Assembly: GCA_964605235.1 (NCBI GenBank) | Contig: CAZSBB010000031.1 | Coordinates: forward strand, 10,217-74,216 | Reading direction: 5' to 3' | Length of the DNA: 64,000 nt | From: CAZSBB01 sp964605235 | GTDB lineage: Bacteria; Planctomycetota; Phycisphaerae; Phycisphaerales; Phycisphaeraceae | The notes under the pieces: generated by a model | Told to the model about the DNA's origin: nothing | Databases searched by the model: none | The model's input: only the letters and a program-made list of their open reading frames with translations | Made by a program: the position numbers and the translations under genes | Shown here: in pieces, positions 27,936-36,668 of the stretch | Layout: each line of letters opens with the position of its first letter | How positions within the stretch are numbered: position 1 is the stretch's first letter

Positions 27936-28838
27936 TTACTGGACCTGTTCAAGAAACGCACCAATGGCGGGGATCAATTCCGCGCCGGCATCTTCCAGCA
28001 CGTAGTGTCCCGCATCGTCGTACTGCTGCACCTGGGCATGGGGGAAGCGCCGGCGCCACTCGGCAAGGTAGGCCGGGGTGAAGACGAAATCCCGCATGCC
28101 CCAGCCCAGCAGCATGGGTTTGTCGCTCAACCCCGCCAGTGCCGCGGTGGTGGCCTGCACGGTGCGCCAGCTCGGATGGCCCGGCTCCAGCGGAATGTCC
28201 TCCACGAAGCGCAGCACCGCCAGCCGATGCGCCCAACTGTTGTAGGGAAGCAGATAGCCCTGGGCGACTTCCGGGGGCATAGCTTTGCGCGTGACACAGG
28301 ACCGCACCGCGCCCCGGCAAAAGGCGTTGCCGCCCTGGATCAGCAAAGCGCCCAGCGGCGAACGCGCCAGATGCAATTGCCACGGGATGGCAGCACCGGG
28401 GGGCAACCCGAAGCCAGCGGTGTTCAGTGCCGTCAGTGAGCGCACGCGCGACAAGTTGCGCGTCGCCCAGGTGCAGCCGATCATGCCGCCCCAGTCATGC
28501 ACGATCAGATGCACGGGTTGCTCGGGGGCGAGCGTTTTGGACAGCAGGCTGTCGAGGTCCGCCACGCGGCGATCGAGCGTGAAGGGATACCCGCTCGCGA
28601 TGGGTTTTTCCGACAGCCCCATGCCGATGTGGTCGGGCACGATGCAGCGATAGCGATCGCGCAGCGCCAAAACCAGCTTGCGGTAGTAGAAGCTCCACGA
28701 CGGATTGCCATGCACCATGACCACCACGGGCGCGGCGGTGTCGTGTTGCAGGTGCGCTGGACCTTCATCCAGATAATGCAGGCGCAAGCCGGCGACGTCG
28801 GCGAAGTGGCTGCGAAAAGGATAGTCGGGCAGCGGCAT
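27936..28838 (-). CDS. oleB: OleB, alpha/beta hydrolase (beta-lactone decarboxylase)
   Basis: This 300-residue alpha/beta hydrolase has HGNPSWSFYYRKL and the nucleophile motif VHDWGGMIGC, in which Asp replaces Ser as in haloalkane dehalogenases and OleB. OleB decarboxylates the beta-lactone to a cis-olefin. It is the first gene of the oleB-oleC-oleD group. No oleA (the thiolase that starts the pathway) is adjacent. Stand-alone haloalkane dehalogenase is the alternative. Confidence 0.84.
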   Translation of the reverse strand: MPLPDYPFRSHFADVAGLRLHYLDEGPAHLQHDTAAPVVVMVHGNPSWSFYYRKLVLALRDRYRCIVPDHIGMGLSEKPIASGYPFTLDRRVADLDSLLSKTLAPEQPVHLIVHDWGGMIGCTWATRNLSRVRSLTALNTAGFGLPPGAAIPWQLHLARSPLGALLIQGGNAFCRGAVRSCVTRKAMPPEVAQGYLLPYNSWAHRLAVLRFVEDIPLEPGHPSWRTVQATTAALAGLSDKPMLLGWGMRDFVFTPAYLAEWRRRFPHAQVQQYDDAGHYVLEDAGAELIPAIGAFLEQVQ

Positions 28839-28913
28839 GGAACGGCGGATTGTAGCGGAAGCCCATCGGCACGGGACGAACGGAATCGCCGGATGGCACG
28901 CGGGGCAACAAAG

Positions 28914-28981
28914 GGGGTAAAAAAGGGGATAAGTACATTATTTTACCTGAAAAATAATGTACTTATCCCCTTTTTTACCCC
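28914..28981. repeat. Long GGGGATAAGTACATT palindrome (family A, copy 2)
   Basis: Arms of 31 bases (28914-28944 and 28951-28981) are perfectly complementary. The core matches copy 1, but the outer bases read GGGGTAAA instead of GCGGATAAG. It lies between the divergent oleB and apgM genes, so it cannot act as a terminator for either; it would be in the 5' region. Confidence 0.93.
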
Positions 28982-29034
28982 GGCCGACTCCACGCGCTGG
29001 GACGACGCACTGGCCTTGGCAGTACAATTCCGCC

Positions 29035-30264
29035 ATGAAATACGTGATCGTTATCCCCGATGGAGCGGCGGATCATCCCCTGGCGGCCCTGGATGGCCAA
29101 ACCGCATTTGAAGCCGCCGAGACGCCTAATCTCGACCGCCTGGCGAGCGAAGGCCGCATGGGCACCGTCGCCACCACGCCCGAGGGTTTCCCCTGTGGCT
29201 CGGACGTATGCAGCATGAGTCTGCTCGGCTACGACCCGGCGAAGTACCACAAAGGCCGCGCTCCGCTGGAGGCGGCGGCACTCGGCTTGGAACTGGACGA
29301 AAGCGACTGGATCTTCCGCGTCAATTTCATCACCGTGATCGACGGCCTGATGCAGGACCACTCGGCGGGCGCCATCAGCAACGACGAAGCCCGCATCCTC
29401 CTCGAAGCCTTCGCCCAGCACGTCAAGCTGCCGGGCATGACGCTGTATCCCGGCGTGAGCTATCGCAACATTCTGGTGGACAGCAGCGGGCGCGAGGGCC
29501 AAGGGCGAGACTGGAGCAAGCTCAGGACGACGCCGCCGCATGACGTGCCGGGCGAGCCGATGGCCAGGCACCTGCCCAAGGGTGGGCCGCACGCCGGCGA
29601 GTTGGTGAAGTTGATTGAAGCCAGCGCCGAACTGTTCGCAGCGCATGAGATCAACCAGACGCGCAAGGAACTGGGGGAAGCGCCCGCCACGCACCTTTGG
29701 CCATGGGGGCAGGGGCAGAAGCCGCAAGTGCCGACGTTCGCCAATCGGTTCGGCCTGCGCGGGGCGATGATCACCGCGGTGGACCTGCTGGCGGGCATTG
29801 CGTCCTTCATCGGCTGGGACCGTCTGGAAGTGCCGGGACAGACCAGCTATCACGACACGGACTACGCCGCCGCCGGTCAGCACGGCATCGCGGCGCTGGC
29901 GGATTACGACGTGGTGTGCGTGCATGTCGAAGCCCCGGACGAAGCCTCGCATCAGGCGGACGCAGTGACCAAGGTCGCCGCGATCGAAGCGATCGACCGT
30001 CACATCATCGGCCCGTTGCATCAGCATCTGCGCGAGCATGAAACCGAACTGGGCGGTTGGCGGATGCTGTGTCTGCCGGACCACTACACGGCCGTGGGCA
30101 CGCGCAAGCACGACTCTACGCCGCCGCCGTTCGTCATCGCCGGCAAGAATATTCACAACACCGTGCCCCGCACCTTCAACGAAAAAAACGCCCAGGCGAG
30201 CGATCTGCACATCCGCTACGGGCACGAACTGATGGAGTTTTTCCTGCGCAGCGGGTTGGCGTAA
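29035..30264 (+). CDS. apgM: Cofactor-independent phosphoglycerate mutase (archaeal-type)
   Basis: This 409-residue protein belongs to the alkaline phosphatase superfamily aPGAM group. It begins KYVIVIPDGAADHPL, with metal-binding PDG, the phosphoserine region FPCGSDVCSMSLLGYDP and late metal-ligand motifs HVEAPDEASHQAD and LPDHYTAVGTRKHDSTP. It interconverts 3- and 2-phosphoglycerate without 2,3-BPG. I chose ATG 29035 (KYVIVIPDG). Confidence 0.9.
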   Translation: MKYVIVIPDGAADHPLAALDGQTAFEAAETPNLDRLASEGRMGTVATTPEGFPCGSDVCSMSLLGYDPAKYHKGRAPLEAAALGLELDESDWIFRVNFITVIDGLMQDHSAGAISNDEARILLEAFAQHVKLPGMTLYPGVSYRNILVDSSGREGQGRDWSKLRTTPPHDVPGEPMARHLPKGGPHAGELVKLIEASAELFAAHEINQTRKELGEAPATHLWPWGQGQKPQVPTFANRFGLRGAMITAVDLLAGIASFIGWDRLEVPGQTSYHDTDYAAAGQHGIAALADYDVVCVHVEAPDEASHQADAVTKVAAIEAIDRHIIGPLHQHLREHETELGGWRMLCLPDHYTAVGTRKHDSTPPPFVIAGKNIHNTVPRTFNEKNAQASDLHIRYGHELMEFFLRSGLA

Positions 30265-30290
30265 GCCACTCTCTCACCTGCAGGTGCAGG

Positions 30291-30400
30291 AACCACAGAG
30301 TCACCGAGAGCACCGAGTCGGGCGCACAGAGAATTGCAGAAAATGTGCCCCAATGCCGCTGTTCATGCTTTCTCTCGGTGTCCTCTGTGCCTCTGTGGTA
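30291..30400. repeat. ACAGAG-type inverted repeat (family B)
   Basis: Left arm GGAACCACAGAGTCACCGAG (from 30289) and right arm CCTCTGTGCCTCTGTGGTAG are complementary. It lies after apgM. Its stem base extends with the locus-specific GGAAC/GTTCC. Confidence 0.8.
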
Positions 30401-30430
30401 GGTGTTCCAGTGATTTCCGGGGCGTCGCAT

Positions 30431-30487
30431 GGGGGGGGGCTTCCGGGGCACTTCCGGGGCACATCCGGGGGTATCCGGGGGGGCTGC
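30431..30487. repeat. CATCCGGGG minisatellite with potential G-quadruplex
   Basis: Runs of G (nine, four, four, five and seven) are separated by 5-7 base spacers of the type CTTCC or CACATCC. It lies 86 bases upstream of the response-regulator start. Units are the complement of the CCCCGGA arrays at 3511-3573 and 53717-53773. Confidence 0.75.
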
Positions 30488-30572
30488 ATCCTTTGCATCT
30501 TGACCCTTGCCGGTATTGGCAGAATAATGCGCAAGACGAACTTCCATCGCCATTAACAAGCACGAGCCCAAT

Positions 30573-30989
30573 ATGACCAGTGAACTGGACCAGAATGAAG
30601 AGTTGCGCCTTGGCGGCAAGCGCGTTCTGATCGTCGATGACGATCCGGAAGTGCAGGAGAGCATCGACCAGGCTCTCCAGGCCGAGGGCGCGTTGACCCA
30701 ATGCTGCGGCGACGGCAACACTGCGGTGCGCATCTGTGAGACGGATCCGCCGGACCTGGTGGTGCTGGACATGATGTTGCCCAAACGCAGCGGCTTCCTG
30801 GTGCTTGAACGCATCAAGCGCATGGAGCACGCCCCCGCGGTCATCATGGTCACCGCCAACGAAGGCAAGCGGCATCAGCAGTACGCCGAGACGCTGGGCG
30901 TCGATGGCTATCTGCTCAAGCCCGTGCGTCTGGAGCGGCTGATCACCATGGCCCAGGACATGTTGTCGCAGTCCGGCGACGCCGCGTGA
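30573..30989 (+). CDS. Stand-alone response regulator receiver protein
   Basis: This 138-residue protein is a single receiver domain: KRVLIVDDDPEVQESI near residue 16, phosphoacceptor in LVVLDMMLPKRSG and Lys in YLLKPVRLE. No output domain is present, so it may act by protein contacts or phosphorelay. The upstream hybrid kinase of the window is a candidate partner, but the distance of 27 kb makes this speculative. It precedes the CX4CH protein by 62 bases. Confidence 0.9.
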   Translation: MTSELDQNEELRLGGKRVLIVDDDPEVQESIDQALQAEGALTQCCGDGNTAVRICETDPPDLVVLDMMLPKRSGFLVLERIKRMEHAPAVIMVTANEGKRHQQYAETLGVDGYLLKPVRLERLITMAQDMLSQSGDAA

Positions 30990-31051
30990 TGCGCCGGGCC
31001 GATTGCTGCGTCCTCGGTTTGCCGTGGTCCGCCGCCAGGGAGAGTTCAGCC

Positions 31052-32395
31052 ATGCGCCGCAAATCTTCACCAATCCGCCTGAGCGTGCCCTGGCTGGGCG
31101 TCCTGCTGTTGGCGCTGCTGACCCAATCGCTGCGCGCCGCCCAGAACGTGGTGGTCACGCTTGCCGACGGGCGGGAAGTGCGCGGCGAACTGGTGCAGGA
31201 AACCAGCGAGAAGATCACCCTGCGCATCGCCGGCATCACCACCAGCTTCGAGCGGCAGCAGGTCAAGTCCATGGAGCGCCTGCTGACCATTTCTGAGCAA
31301 TACGAACAGAAGAAGGCGGAGTTGGACCCCAAGGATGTCGAGGGTCGCTACAACCTCACCAAGTGGCTGTTCGACAAGGAAGAGTATCGGCTGGCGCTTG
31401 ATGAACTGGCCGAATTGCAGAAGCTGGCGCCCAATGACGAACGCTTCGAACTGCTCAAGAAAGTCACCACCGCCCGGCTGAAGATGAAGCTCGAAGCCCA
31501 GGCCGCCGCCGCTCAGGCCCCGGCCGTGCCGTCGCCCAAACCACCCGTCAAGGAAACCCCCGCGACCGACCCCGCCAAGCCGACCAAACCCGGCCCGGTG
31601 GTCAGCACCCCCGACAAAGACTTTGAAGTGCCGGCGGTTTATCTCTCCGATGAGCAGATCAGCGCCTTGAAGGTATATGAGCTGAATCTCAGCAATCGGC
31701 CCCGCGTCCGCTTCAAACGCGAAGACCTGGAGACTTTCCTCGATCGCTACAACGGCGAGCCGGAGATGCCCAGTTCGCGCGAGCAGCGCCAGAGCTTCCT
31801 CCGCGCCGAGGGGTGGCAGCAGTTGATGCTGATGTTCCGCGTCAAAGCGCGCGAGTTTTATGCCAAGGCGGAAGTCGTCGGCGACCCGGATGTGTTCCGG
31901 GAGTTCCAGTCGATCCATGATCGCTATGTGGTCAATCGCTGCGCCACGGCCGACTGCCATGGCTCCAACGTCGGCGGATTCTTCCTGTACGGCCGGAACG
32001 CCAAGCACGCCCGCAACAACGATCGGCTGTACACCAACTTCGCCCTGCTCAACCAGTACCAGACCGCCGAGGCGGCGATGATCGACCGCCAGCAGACCGA
32101 TCGCTCGCTGCTGTACCAGTACCTGCTGGCGCGCGACATCGCCCGCACGCCGCACCCGGAGGTCCGGGGTTGGCAGCCGGCGTTCCGGGAAACCACCGAC
32201 AAGGGCGCGCTCGAGGTGCTCAACTGGATCGGCATGCTCTATCGTCCGGCGCCGGAGTATGGCTTCTACTTCACCATTCCCGGCGTGACCCCCGCGACCC
32301 CCGCCGCCGCCGCGCCGGCCGCGCCCGCCCCGGCTGCGCCGCAGCCCGCGCCCACCCCCGCGGCGCCCCAACCGAAGCTGGGCGGGTTCCAGTAA
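31052..32395 (+). CDS. Exported planctomycete protein with CX4CH motif
   Basis: This 447-residue protein has a signal peptide (IRLSVPWLGVLLLALLTQ), a small beta domain (VVVTLADGREVRGELVQET), a helical region, an Ala/Pro/Lys linker, and a C-terminal domain with RCATADCHGSNVGGFFLYGR. Cys297, Cys302 and His303 form a CX4CH, a possible c-type heme site with one extra residue over CXXCH. The tail is Ala/Pro-rich. The C-terminal region with YTNFALL resembles planctomycete secreted proteins. Heme attachment is inference. Confidence 0.72.
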   Translation: MRRKSSPIRLSVPWLGVLLLALLTQSLRAAQNVVVTLADGREVRGELVQETSEKITLRIAGITTSFERQQVKSMERLLTISEQYEQKKAELDPKDVEGRYNLTKWLFDKEEYRLALDELAELQKLAPNDERFELLKKVTTARLKMKLEAQAAAAQAPAVPSPKPPVKETPATDPAKPTKPGPVVSTPDKDFEVPAVYLSDEQISALKVYELNLSNRPRVRFKREDLETFLDRYNGEPEMPSSREQRQSFLRAEGWQQLMLMFRVKAREFYAKAEVVGDPDVFREFQSIHDRYVVNRCATADCHGSNVGGFFLYGRNAKHARNNDRLYTNFALLNQYQTAEAAMIDRQQTDRSLLYQYLLARDIARTPHPEVRGWQPAFRETTDKGALEVLNWIGMLYRPAPEYGFYFTIPGVTPATPAAAAPAAPAPAAPQPAPTPAAPQPKLGGFQ

Positions 32396-32477
32396 GTTGG
32401 CGCGGCTCTGCGCTCATCGCCGGTTTGGCGTTCACCCCAGCCTGGTTCTGCCCTACCATGATGGGTGAGGTGTTGTC

Positions 32478-33029
32478 ATGCCGTCGCTCAAGGGCCAATT
32501 GCTGATTGCCGACCCGGCGTTGCTGGACCCCAACTTCGCGCGCACGGTGCTGCTGCTGGTGGAACACGGCAAGGAAGGGGCGCTGGGGCTGGTGCTCAAT
32601 CGCCCCACGCCGGTCAAACTCGCCGAGGCCTGGGCGCAGGTCAGCGACGCCCCCTGCGCCCGGCAGGACACCTTGCATCTGGGGGGTCCGTGTCCCGGCC
32701 CACTGATGGCGCTGCACAACCACGCCGACCTGGCGGATGACCAGGTGCTGCCGGGGGTGTTCTTCTCTGCGCAGCAGGACAGTCTGGAGCAACTGCTCGA
32801 GCGCCAGGGCGGGCTGGTCCGCTTCTTTTTCAATTACGCCGGGTGGGCCGCCAAACAACTGGAAAGCGAACTCCGCACTGAATCCTGGCTGCTGCACGCC
32901 GGCTCCAGCCCGCTGGTGTTCGGCGCCGACCCGCGCGGCTGGGAGGCGATGCTGCGCCGCGTGCACTTCCGCAATGTGTATCCCGACATTCGCCGCGATC
33001 TGCTGCCGGATGATCCGCGCGTCAATTGA
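32478..33029 (+). CDS. YqgE/AlgH family protein
   Basis: This 183-residue protein matches the YqgE/AlgH (DUF179) family from its start, LKGQLLIADPALLDPNFARTV and LVLNRPTP, to late HLGGPCPGPLMALH and FFNYAGWAAKQLESEL. In some gamma-proteobacteria it lies next to yqgF; here it is 25 kb away. Function is unclear; AlgH was first linked to alginate regulation. Confidence 0.9.
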   Translation: MPSLKGQLLIADPALLDPNFARTVLLLVEHGKEGALGLVLNRPTPVKLAEAWAQVSDAPCARQDTLHLGGPCPGPLMALHNHADLADDQVLPGVFFSAQQDSLEQLLERQGGLVRFFFNYAGWAAKQLESELRTESWLLHAGSSPLVFGADPRGWEAMLRRVHFRNVYPDIRRDLLPDDPRVN

Positions 33030-33117
33030 TCCGCAGGATATCCGCTCCTCCGCGCGGGGCGCAGCCAACTCGAATATGCCTGCACACAGAAAAAACCTCG
33101 GGGTTGTGTCCTTGTAG

Positions 33118-33135
33118 GTCCGGGCTCGCCCGGAC
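33118..33135. promoter_or_regulatory. GTCCGGGC-TC-GCCCGGAC palindrome between convergent genes
   Basis: A perfect palindrome lies between the convergent yqgE-like and nagA genes. A T-run for the minus strand (TTTTTT at 33090-33095) follows a short AACC/GGTT hairpin, so part of this region may terminate nagA transcription. Confidence 0.35.
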
Positions 33136-33180
33136 AGGGAATGCCGCTGTGCGGTCCTCGTGCCGGGCGCAGCCGCATAT

Positions 33181-34404
33181 TCACCGCACTTTGACCGCCG
33201 GCCCCGCGCAGCCGTCGATGAACACCTGCCGCACGTACAAGTCGCGGTCCAGCAGCAGCACATCGGCGCGCTTGCCCACTTCCAGGCTGCCGCGGTCGTC
33301 CGCGAGATTCACCTTGGTGGCTGGGGTCAGGCTCGCCATGCGCACGGCATTGACCAACCCGGCGCTGGTGTCCTTGACCATCTGCCGCACCATGTGCTCG
33401 AGGCCGACGATGGAGGACGCCAGCCCGCCGTTGGGATCGACGCCGACCTTGCCGTTGTTGATGAAGAGCTGGCCGCGCTCCTTGGGGCCGATCAGGTATT
33501 TGCCCGGCTTCATGTCCACCGCGCGGTTGGAATCCGACACCAGGAGCAGGCGATCGGGGCCGAGCATGCGGTAGGTGAACTCCATCAAGTCCGGCGCCAG
33601 ATGTTGCCCGTCGGCGATGATTTCCGTGCTCATGCCTTTTTCCAGCAGCACGAATTCCGTCATGCTGCCTTGCATCGGTTCACCCAGCCGATTGCGCACG
33701 GAGCTGACGTTGCTCATGGCGCACCAGAAGTGATCGACATGGCGCAGGCCGACCTCATAGCCCCGGCGCATTTCATTGAAGCTGGCGTTGGAGTGGCCGC
33801 AGGTGATGAAGCAGCCGGCTTCGGCGGCGGCGCGGTAGAACTGCTCCGCGCCGGGCAGCTCCGCGGCACAGGTGGCGATCTTGATGATGCCGGTGGCGAA
33901 CAGGGCGGCATACTCGCTGGGATCGGGATCGCGCTCCATGCCGCGCGGGTGAGCGCCGACCTTGTCGCTGGCGAAGTAGGGGCCATACAGGTGCACCCCG
34001 CCTATGCGGGCGCCCTGGGAGGGTTCCCAGTCCTGCTGCACTTTGCGGCAGGCGTTGACCATGCGGGTGATGTGCGCCGGCGTGCCGGTGGTGGTGGTGG
34101 GGAAGATGGTGGTGGTGCCGTGGCGGGTGTGGCCGAGGATGGCTTTGCGCACCGCCGCCGGGGAGCCGTCCATGAAGTCGCAGCCCAGGGCGCCGTGGAC
34201 GTGGATGTCGACGAAGCCGGGGGCGATGTAGCCGTCCTTGATTTCAACAGTCTTGACCCCGCGCGGCGCCTTGATCGCCTTGGCGTCACCGAGCGCCGCG
34301 ATGCGTCCCTGTCGACACAGCAGCGCGCCGTGGGGCAGCAGACGATCCGGCAGAATCAACGTGCCACGCAGCAATAGGTCGGGCGAGCCAGTCAGGCGGG
34401 ACAT
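33181..34404 (-). CDS. nagA: N-acetylglucosamine-6-phosphate deacetylase
   Basis: This 407-residue amidohydrolase removes acetate from N-acetylglucosamine-6-phosphate in amino-sugar use and wall recycling. It shows IAPGFVDIHVHGALGCDFMDG with the metal-binding His pair, TTIFPTTTTGTP and the late LLLVSDSNRAVDM segment. I chose ATG 34404 with AGGAG about seven bases upstream. It follows an SDR gene on the same strand; whether they form an operon is unclear (81-base gap). Confidence 0.9.
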   Translation of the reverse strand: MSRLTGSPDLLLRGTLILPDRLLPHGALLCRQGRIAALGDAKAIKAPRGVKTVEIKDGYIAPGFVDIHVHGALGCDFMDGSPAAVRKAILGHTRHGTTTIFPTTTTGTPAHITRMVNACRKVQQDWEPSQGARIGGVHLYGPYFASDKVGAHPRGMERDPDPSEYAALFATGIIKIATCAAELPGAEQFYRAAAEAGCFITCGHSNASFNEMRRGYEVGLRHVDHFWCAMSNVSSVRNRLGEPMQGSMTEFVLLEKGMSTEIIADGQHLAPDLMEFTYRMLGPDRLLLVSDSNRAVDMKPGKYLIGPKERGQLFINNGKVGVDPNGGLASSIVGLEHMVRQMVKDTSAGLVNAVRMASLTPATKVNLADDRGSLEVGKRADVLLLDRDLYVRQVFIDGCAGPAVKVR

Positions 34405-34485
34405 GGGCAACTCCTGAGGGAAGGGAACAGATTGGTGGCAGGGGATGATACCAGCGAACCACCTGGCGCTTGATCGCGGTTGCGG

Positions 34486-35235
34486 CTATTTGCCGCCGCA
34501 GACGTCGATGAAGGCGCCGGTGGAATAGGAGGACTCCGGGCCGCAGAGCCAGAGAATCGCCTGTGCGACTTCCTCAGGCGTGCCGCCGCGCCGCAGGGGC
34601 AGGTTCCCTTTGATACGATCCACCCGGCCCGGCTCCCCGCCGCTGGCGTGAATGTCGGTGTAGATGAAACCGGGGCGCACCGCATTGACCCGGATGCCTT
34701 CAGGGGCGACTTCCTGCGCCAGTCCGATGGTGAAGGCATCGATGGCAGCCTTGGATGCTGCGTAGTCCACATACTCGCCTGCCGCGCCCAGTCGGGCCGC
34801 GACGGAGGAAACGTTGACCATCGTGCCGCCGCCGCCGCCGTGCCGGGGGGACATCCGCCGGATCGCTGCCCGGGCACAGAGGAAGCACGACACGACGTTG
34901 GTTTGCATCACCTGGGTGATGCGCTGAGCGGTCATGTCCTCCACGCGCGACTGCTGTGCGAGGATGCCGGCGTTGTTGACCAGAGCCGCCACGGGACCAA
35001 GCTGATCGTCCACCGCAGCGAACAACTGCTCCACCTGATCTTCCTGGGCGACATCCGCCCGCACCGCCAGCGCGCGGCCGCCCGTGCGGCTGATCTGTGC
35101 GACCACCGCTTGGGCTTTGGCTTCGTTGTGCAGATAGTTGACGCACACCGCATACCCGCGCCGAGCGGCCAGCAGGGCGGTCGCAGCGCCGATGCCGCGA
35201 CTGGCGCCGGTGATGAGCATGACGGGTTGGGTCAT
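34486..35235 (-). CDS. Short-chain dehydrogenase/reductase
   Basis: This 249-residue SDR has VMLITGASRGIGAATALL, NNAG and the catalytic YAASKAAIDAF. It resembles glucose 1-dehydrogenase/YgfF-type SDRs. Substrate unknown. I chose ATG 35235, preceded by AGGAGA. tag lies 38 bases upstream on the same strand. Confidence 0.85.
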   Translation of the reverse strand: MTQPVMLITGASRGIGAATALLAARRGYAVCVNYLHNEAKAQAVVAQISRTGGRALAVRADVAQEDQVEQLFAAVDDQLGPVAALVNNAGILAQQSRVEDMTAQRITQVMQTNVVSCFLCARAAIRRMSPRHGGGGGTMVNVSSVAARLGAAGEYVDYAASKAAIDAFTIGLAQEVAPEGIRVNAVRPGFIYTDIHASGGEPGRVDRIKGNLPLRRGGTPEEVAQAILWLCGPESSYSTGAFIDVCGGK

Positions 35236-35273
35236 GGGAATCTCCTGTGCTGGCCCGCCAGTGACCGGATCAC

Positions 35274-35843
35274 CTAGCGCTTGGAACTGTGCCCAAAGCA
35301 CGTCACCAGATGATCGTCCACCATGCCCACGGCCTGCATGAAGGCGTAGCAGATGGTGGAGCCGACGAAGCGGAAGCCGCGGCGTTTGAGGTCTTTGCTC
35401 AGGGCGTCGCTCACCTCGGTGCGCGCGGGAATATCCTGGAGCGTGCGCCGACGATTGACGAGGGGCTGCCCATTGACGAATTGCCAGACGTAGGCGTCGA
35501 AGCTGCCGTGTTCCTGCTGCACGCGCAGGAAAGCCTGGGCGTTGGTGACGGCCGACTGCACCTTCAGACGGTTGCGCACGATGCCGGCGTCGAGCAGCAG
35601 TTTGGCTTGTTTGGCAGCAGTGAAACGCGCTACTTTGCCGGGGTCGAACTCGGCGAACAGCCGGCGGTAGTTTTCCCGCTTGGCGAGGATGGTGTCCCAG
35701 CTCAGTCCCGCCTGCGCGCCTTCGAGCAGCAGAAATTCAAACAGCGTGCGGTCGTCATGCACCGGCATGCCCCATTCGCGGTCGTGGTAGGCGATGGCCA
35801 GCTCATTGCGCGCCCAGGGACAGCGGGTGGAAAGGTCAGGCAT
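35274..35843 (-). CDS. tag: DNA-3-methyladenine glycosylase I
   Basis: This 189-residue enzyme removes 3-methyladenine from alkylated DNA. It begins RCPWARNELAIAYHDREWG and has LLLEGAQAGLSWDTILAKRENY and GFRFVGSTICYAFMQAVGMVDDH, diagnostic for Tag, with the zinc-binding Cys and His residues at both ends. It lies 42 bases after the kdsB stop and 38 before the SDR. Confidence 0.94.
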   Translation of the reverse strand: MPDLSTRCPWARNELAIAYHDREWGMPVHDDRTLFEFLLLEGAQAGLSWDTILAKRENYRRLFAEFDPGKVARFTAAKQAKLLLDAGIVRNRLKVQSAVTNAQAFLRVQQEHGSFDAYVWQFVNGQPLVNRRRTLQDIPARTEVSDALSKDLKRRGFRFVGSTICYAFMQAVGMVDDHLVTCFGHSSKR

Positions 35844-35885
35844 GGCGGGGAACCTTGTGGCGAAACCGGGAATGATGGACCTTGC

Positions 35886-36638
35886 TCAGCCGTGCCGGGC
35901 GCGCCAACGCGCGACGAAGTCAGCGTATTGCTCAGGCGTGTCGATGCCGTGGTGCCGGCAGTTCACCTTGACCACTGCAATGGGGAAGCCATGCTCAATG
36001 GCGCGGAGCTGTTCGAGCTTTTCCGTCTGCTCCAGCGGCGTCGCGGGCAGGCTGGCGTAACGCTGCAAAAAAGCGCGGCGGTAGGCGTACAGCCCCGGGT
36101 GCTTGAGCGGCCTGGCGCCGTGTCCGTCGCCGTCGCCGTCGCGGTCGCAGGGAATGAGCGAACGGGAGAAGTACAACGCCCGCTGATTGACGCTCATGAC
36201 CAGCTTGACGATGTTGGGGTTGCGCGGGTCTTCGTCGGGGGCGAAGTCGGCCGCGAGCGTGCCCATGGGGGCGTCGGGGTCGCGCTCCATGCCCGCCACC
36301 AGCGCGTCGATGACCGCCGGTTCGATCTCCGGCTCATCGCCCTGCACATTCACAATCAGGTCCAACTCCGCCGGCAAGCCCGCGACGGCTTCCGCGATGC
36401 GGCTGGTGCCGTTGGGATGATCGACGCGCGTCATCACCGCTTCCGCCCCGGCGGCGCGCACGGCGGCATAAATCCGCTGGTCGTCCGTCGCCACCAGCAC
36501 CCGCCCGATCGACTGGGCGCGGCGGGCCTGCTCCACCACATGCACGATCAACGGCTTACCCGTCTCCGCAGCGAGCATCTTGGCGGGGAATCGCGTGGAC
36601 TGGTAACGCGCGGGAATGACGGCAACGGCCTGGGGCAT
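35886..36638 (-). CDS. kdsB: 3-deoxy-manno-octulosonate cytidylyltransferase
   Basis: This 250-residue enzyme activates KDO as CMP-KDO for LPS or related KDO-containing polymers. It shows VIPARYQSTRFPAKML near the N terminus, IVNVQGDEPEI in the middle and CRHHGIDTPEQYADF near the end. It is the first gene of a minus-strand series kdsB-tag-SDR-nagA. Confidence 0.93.
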   Translation of the reverse strand: MPQAVAVIPARYQSTRFPAKMLAAETGKPLIVHVVEQARRAQSIGRVLVATDDQRIYAAVRAAGAEAVMTRVDHPNGTSRIAEAVAGLPAELDLIVNVQGDEPEIEPAVIDALVAGMERDPDAPMGTLAADFAPDEDPRNPNIVKLVMSVNQRALYFSRSLIPCDRDGDGDGHGARPLKHPGLYAYRRAFLQRYASLPATPLEQTEKLEQLRAIEHGFPIAVVKVNCRHHGIDTPEQYADFVARWRARHG

Positions 36639-36668
36639 AGAGCGACTCGCAGGAGCGGCAGGAAAGCA

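Noticed and set aside
28914..28981. Family A palindrome as a simple terminator
   Set aside because: Here it lies between two divergent gene starts, so a terminator role does not fit this copy.
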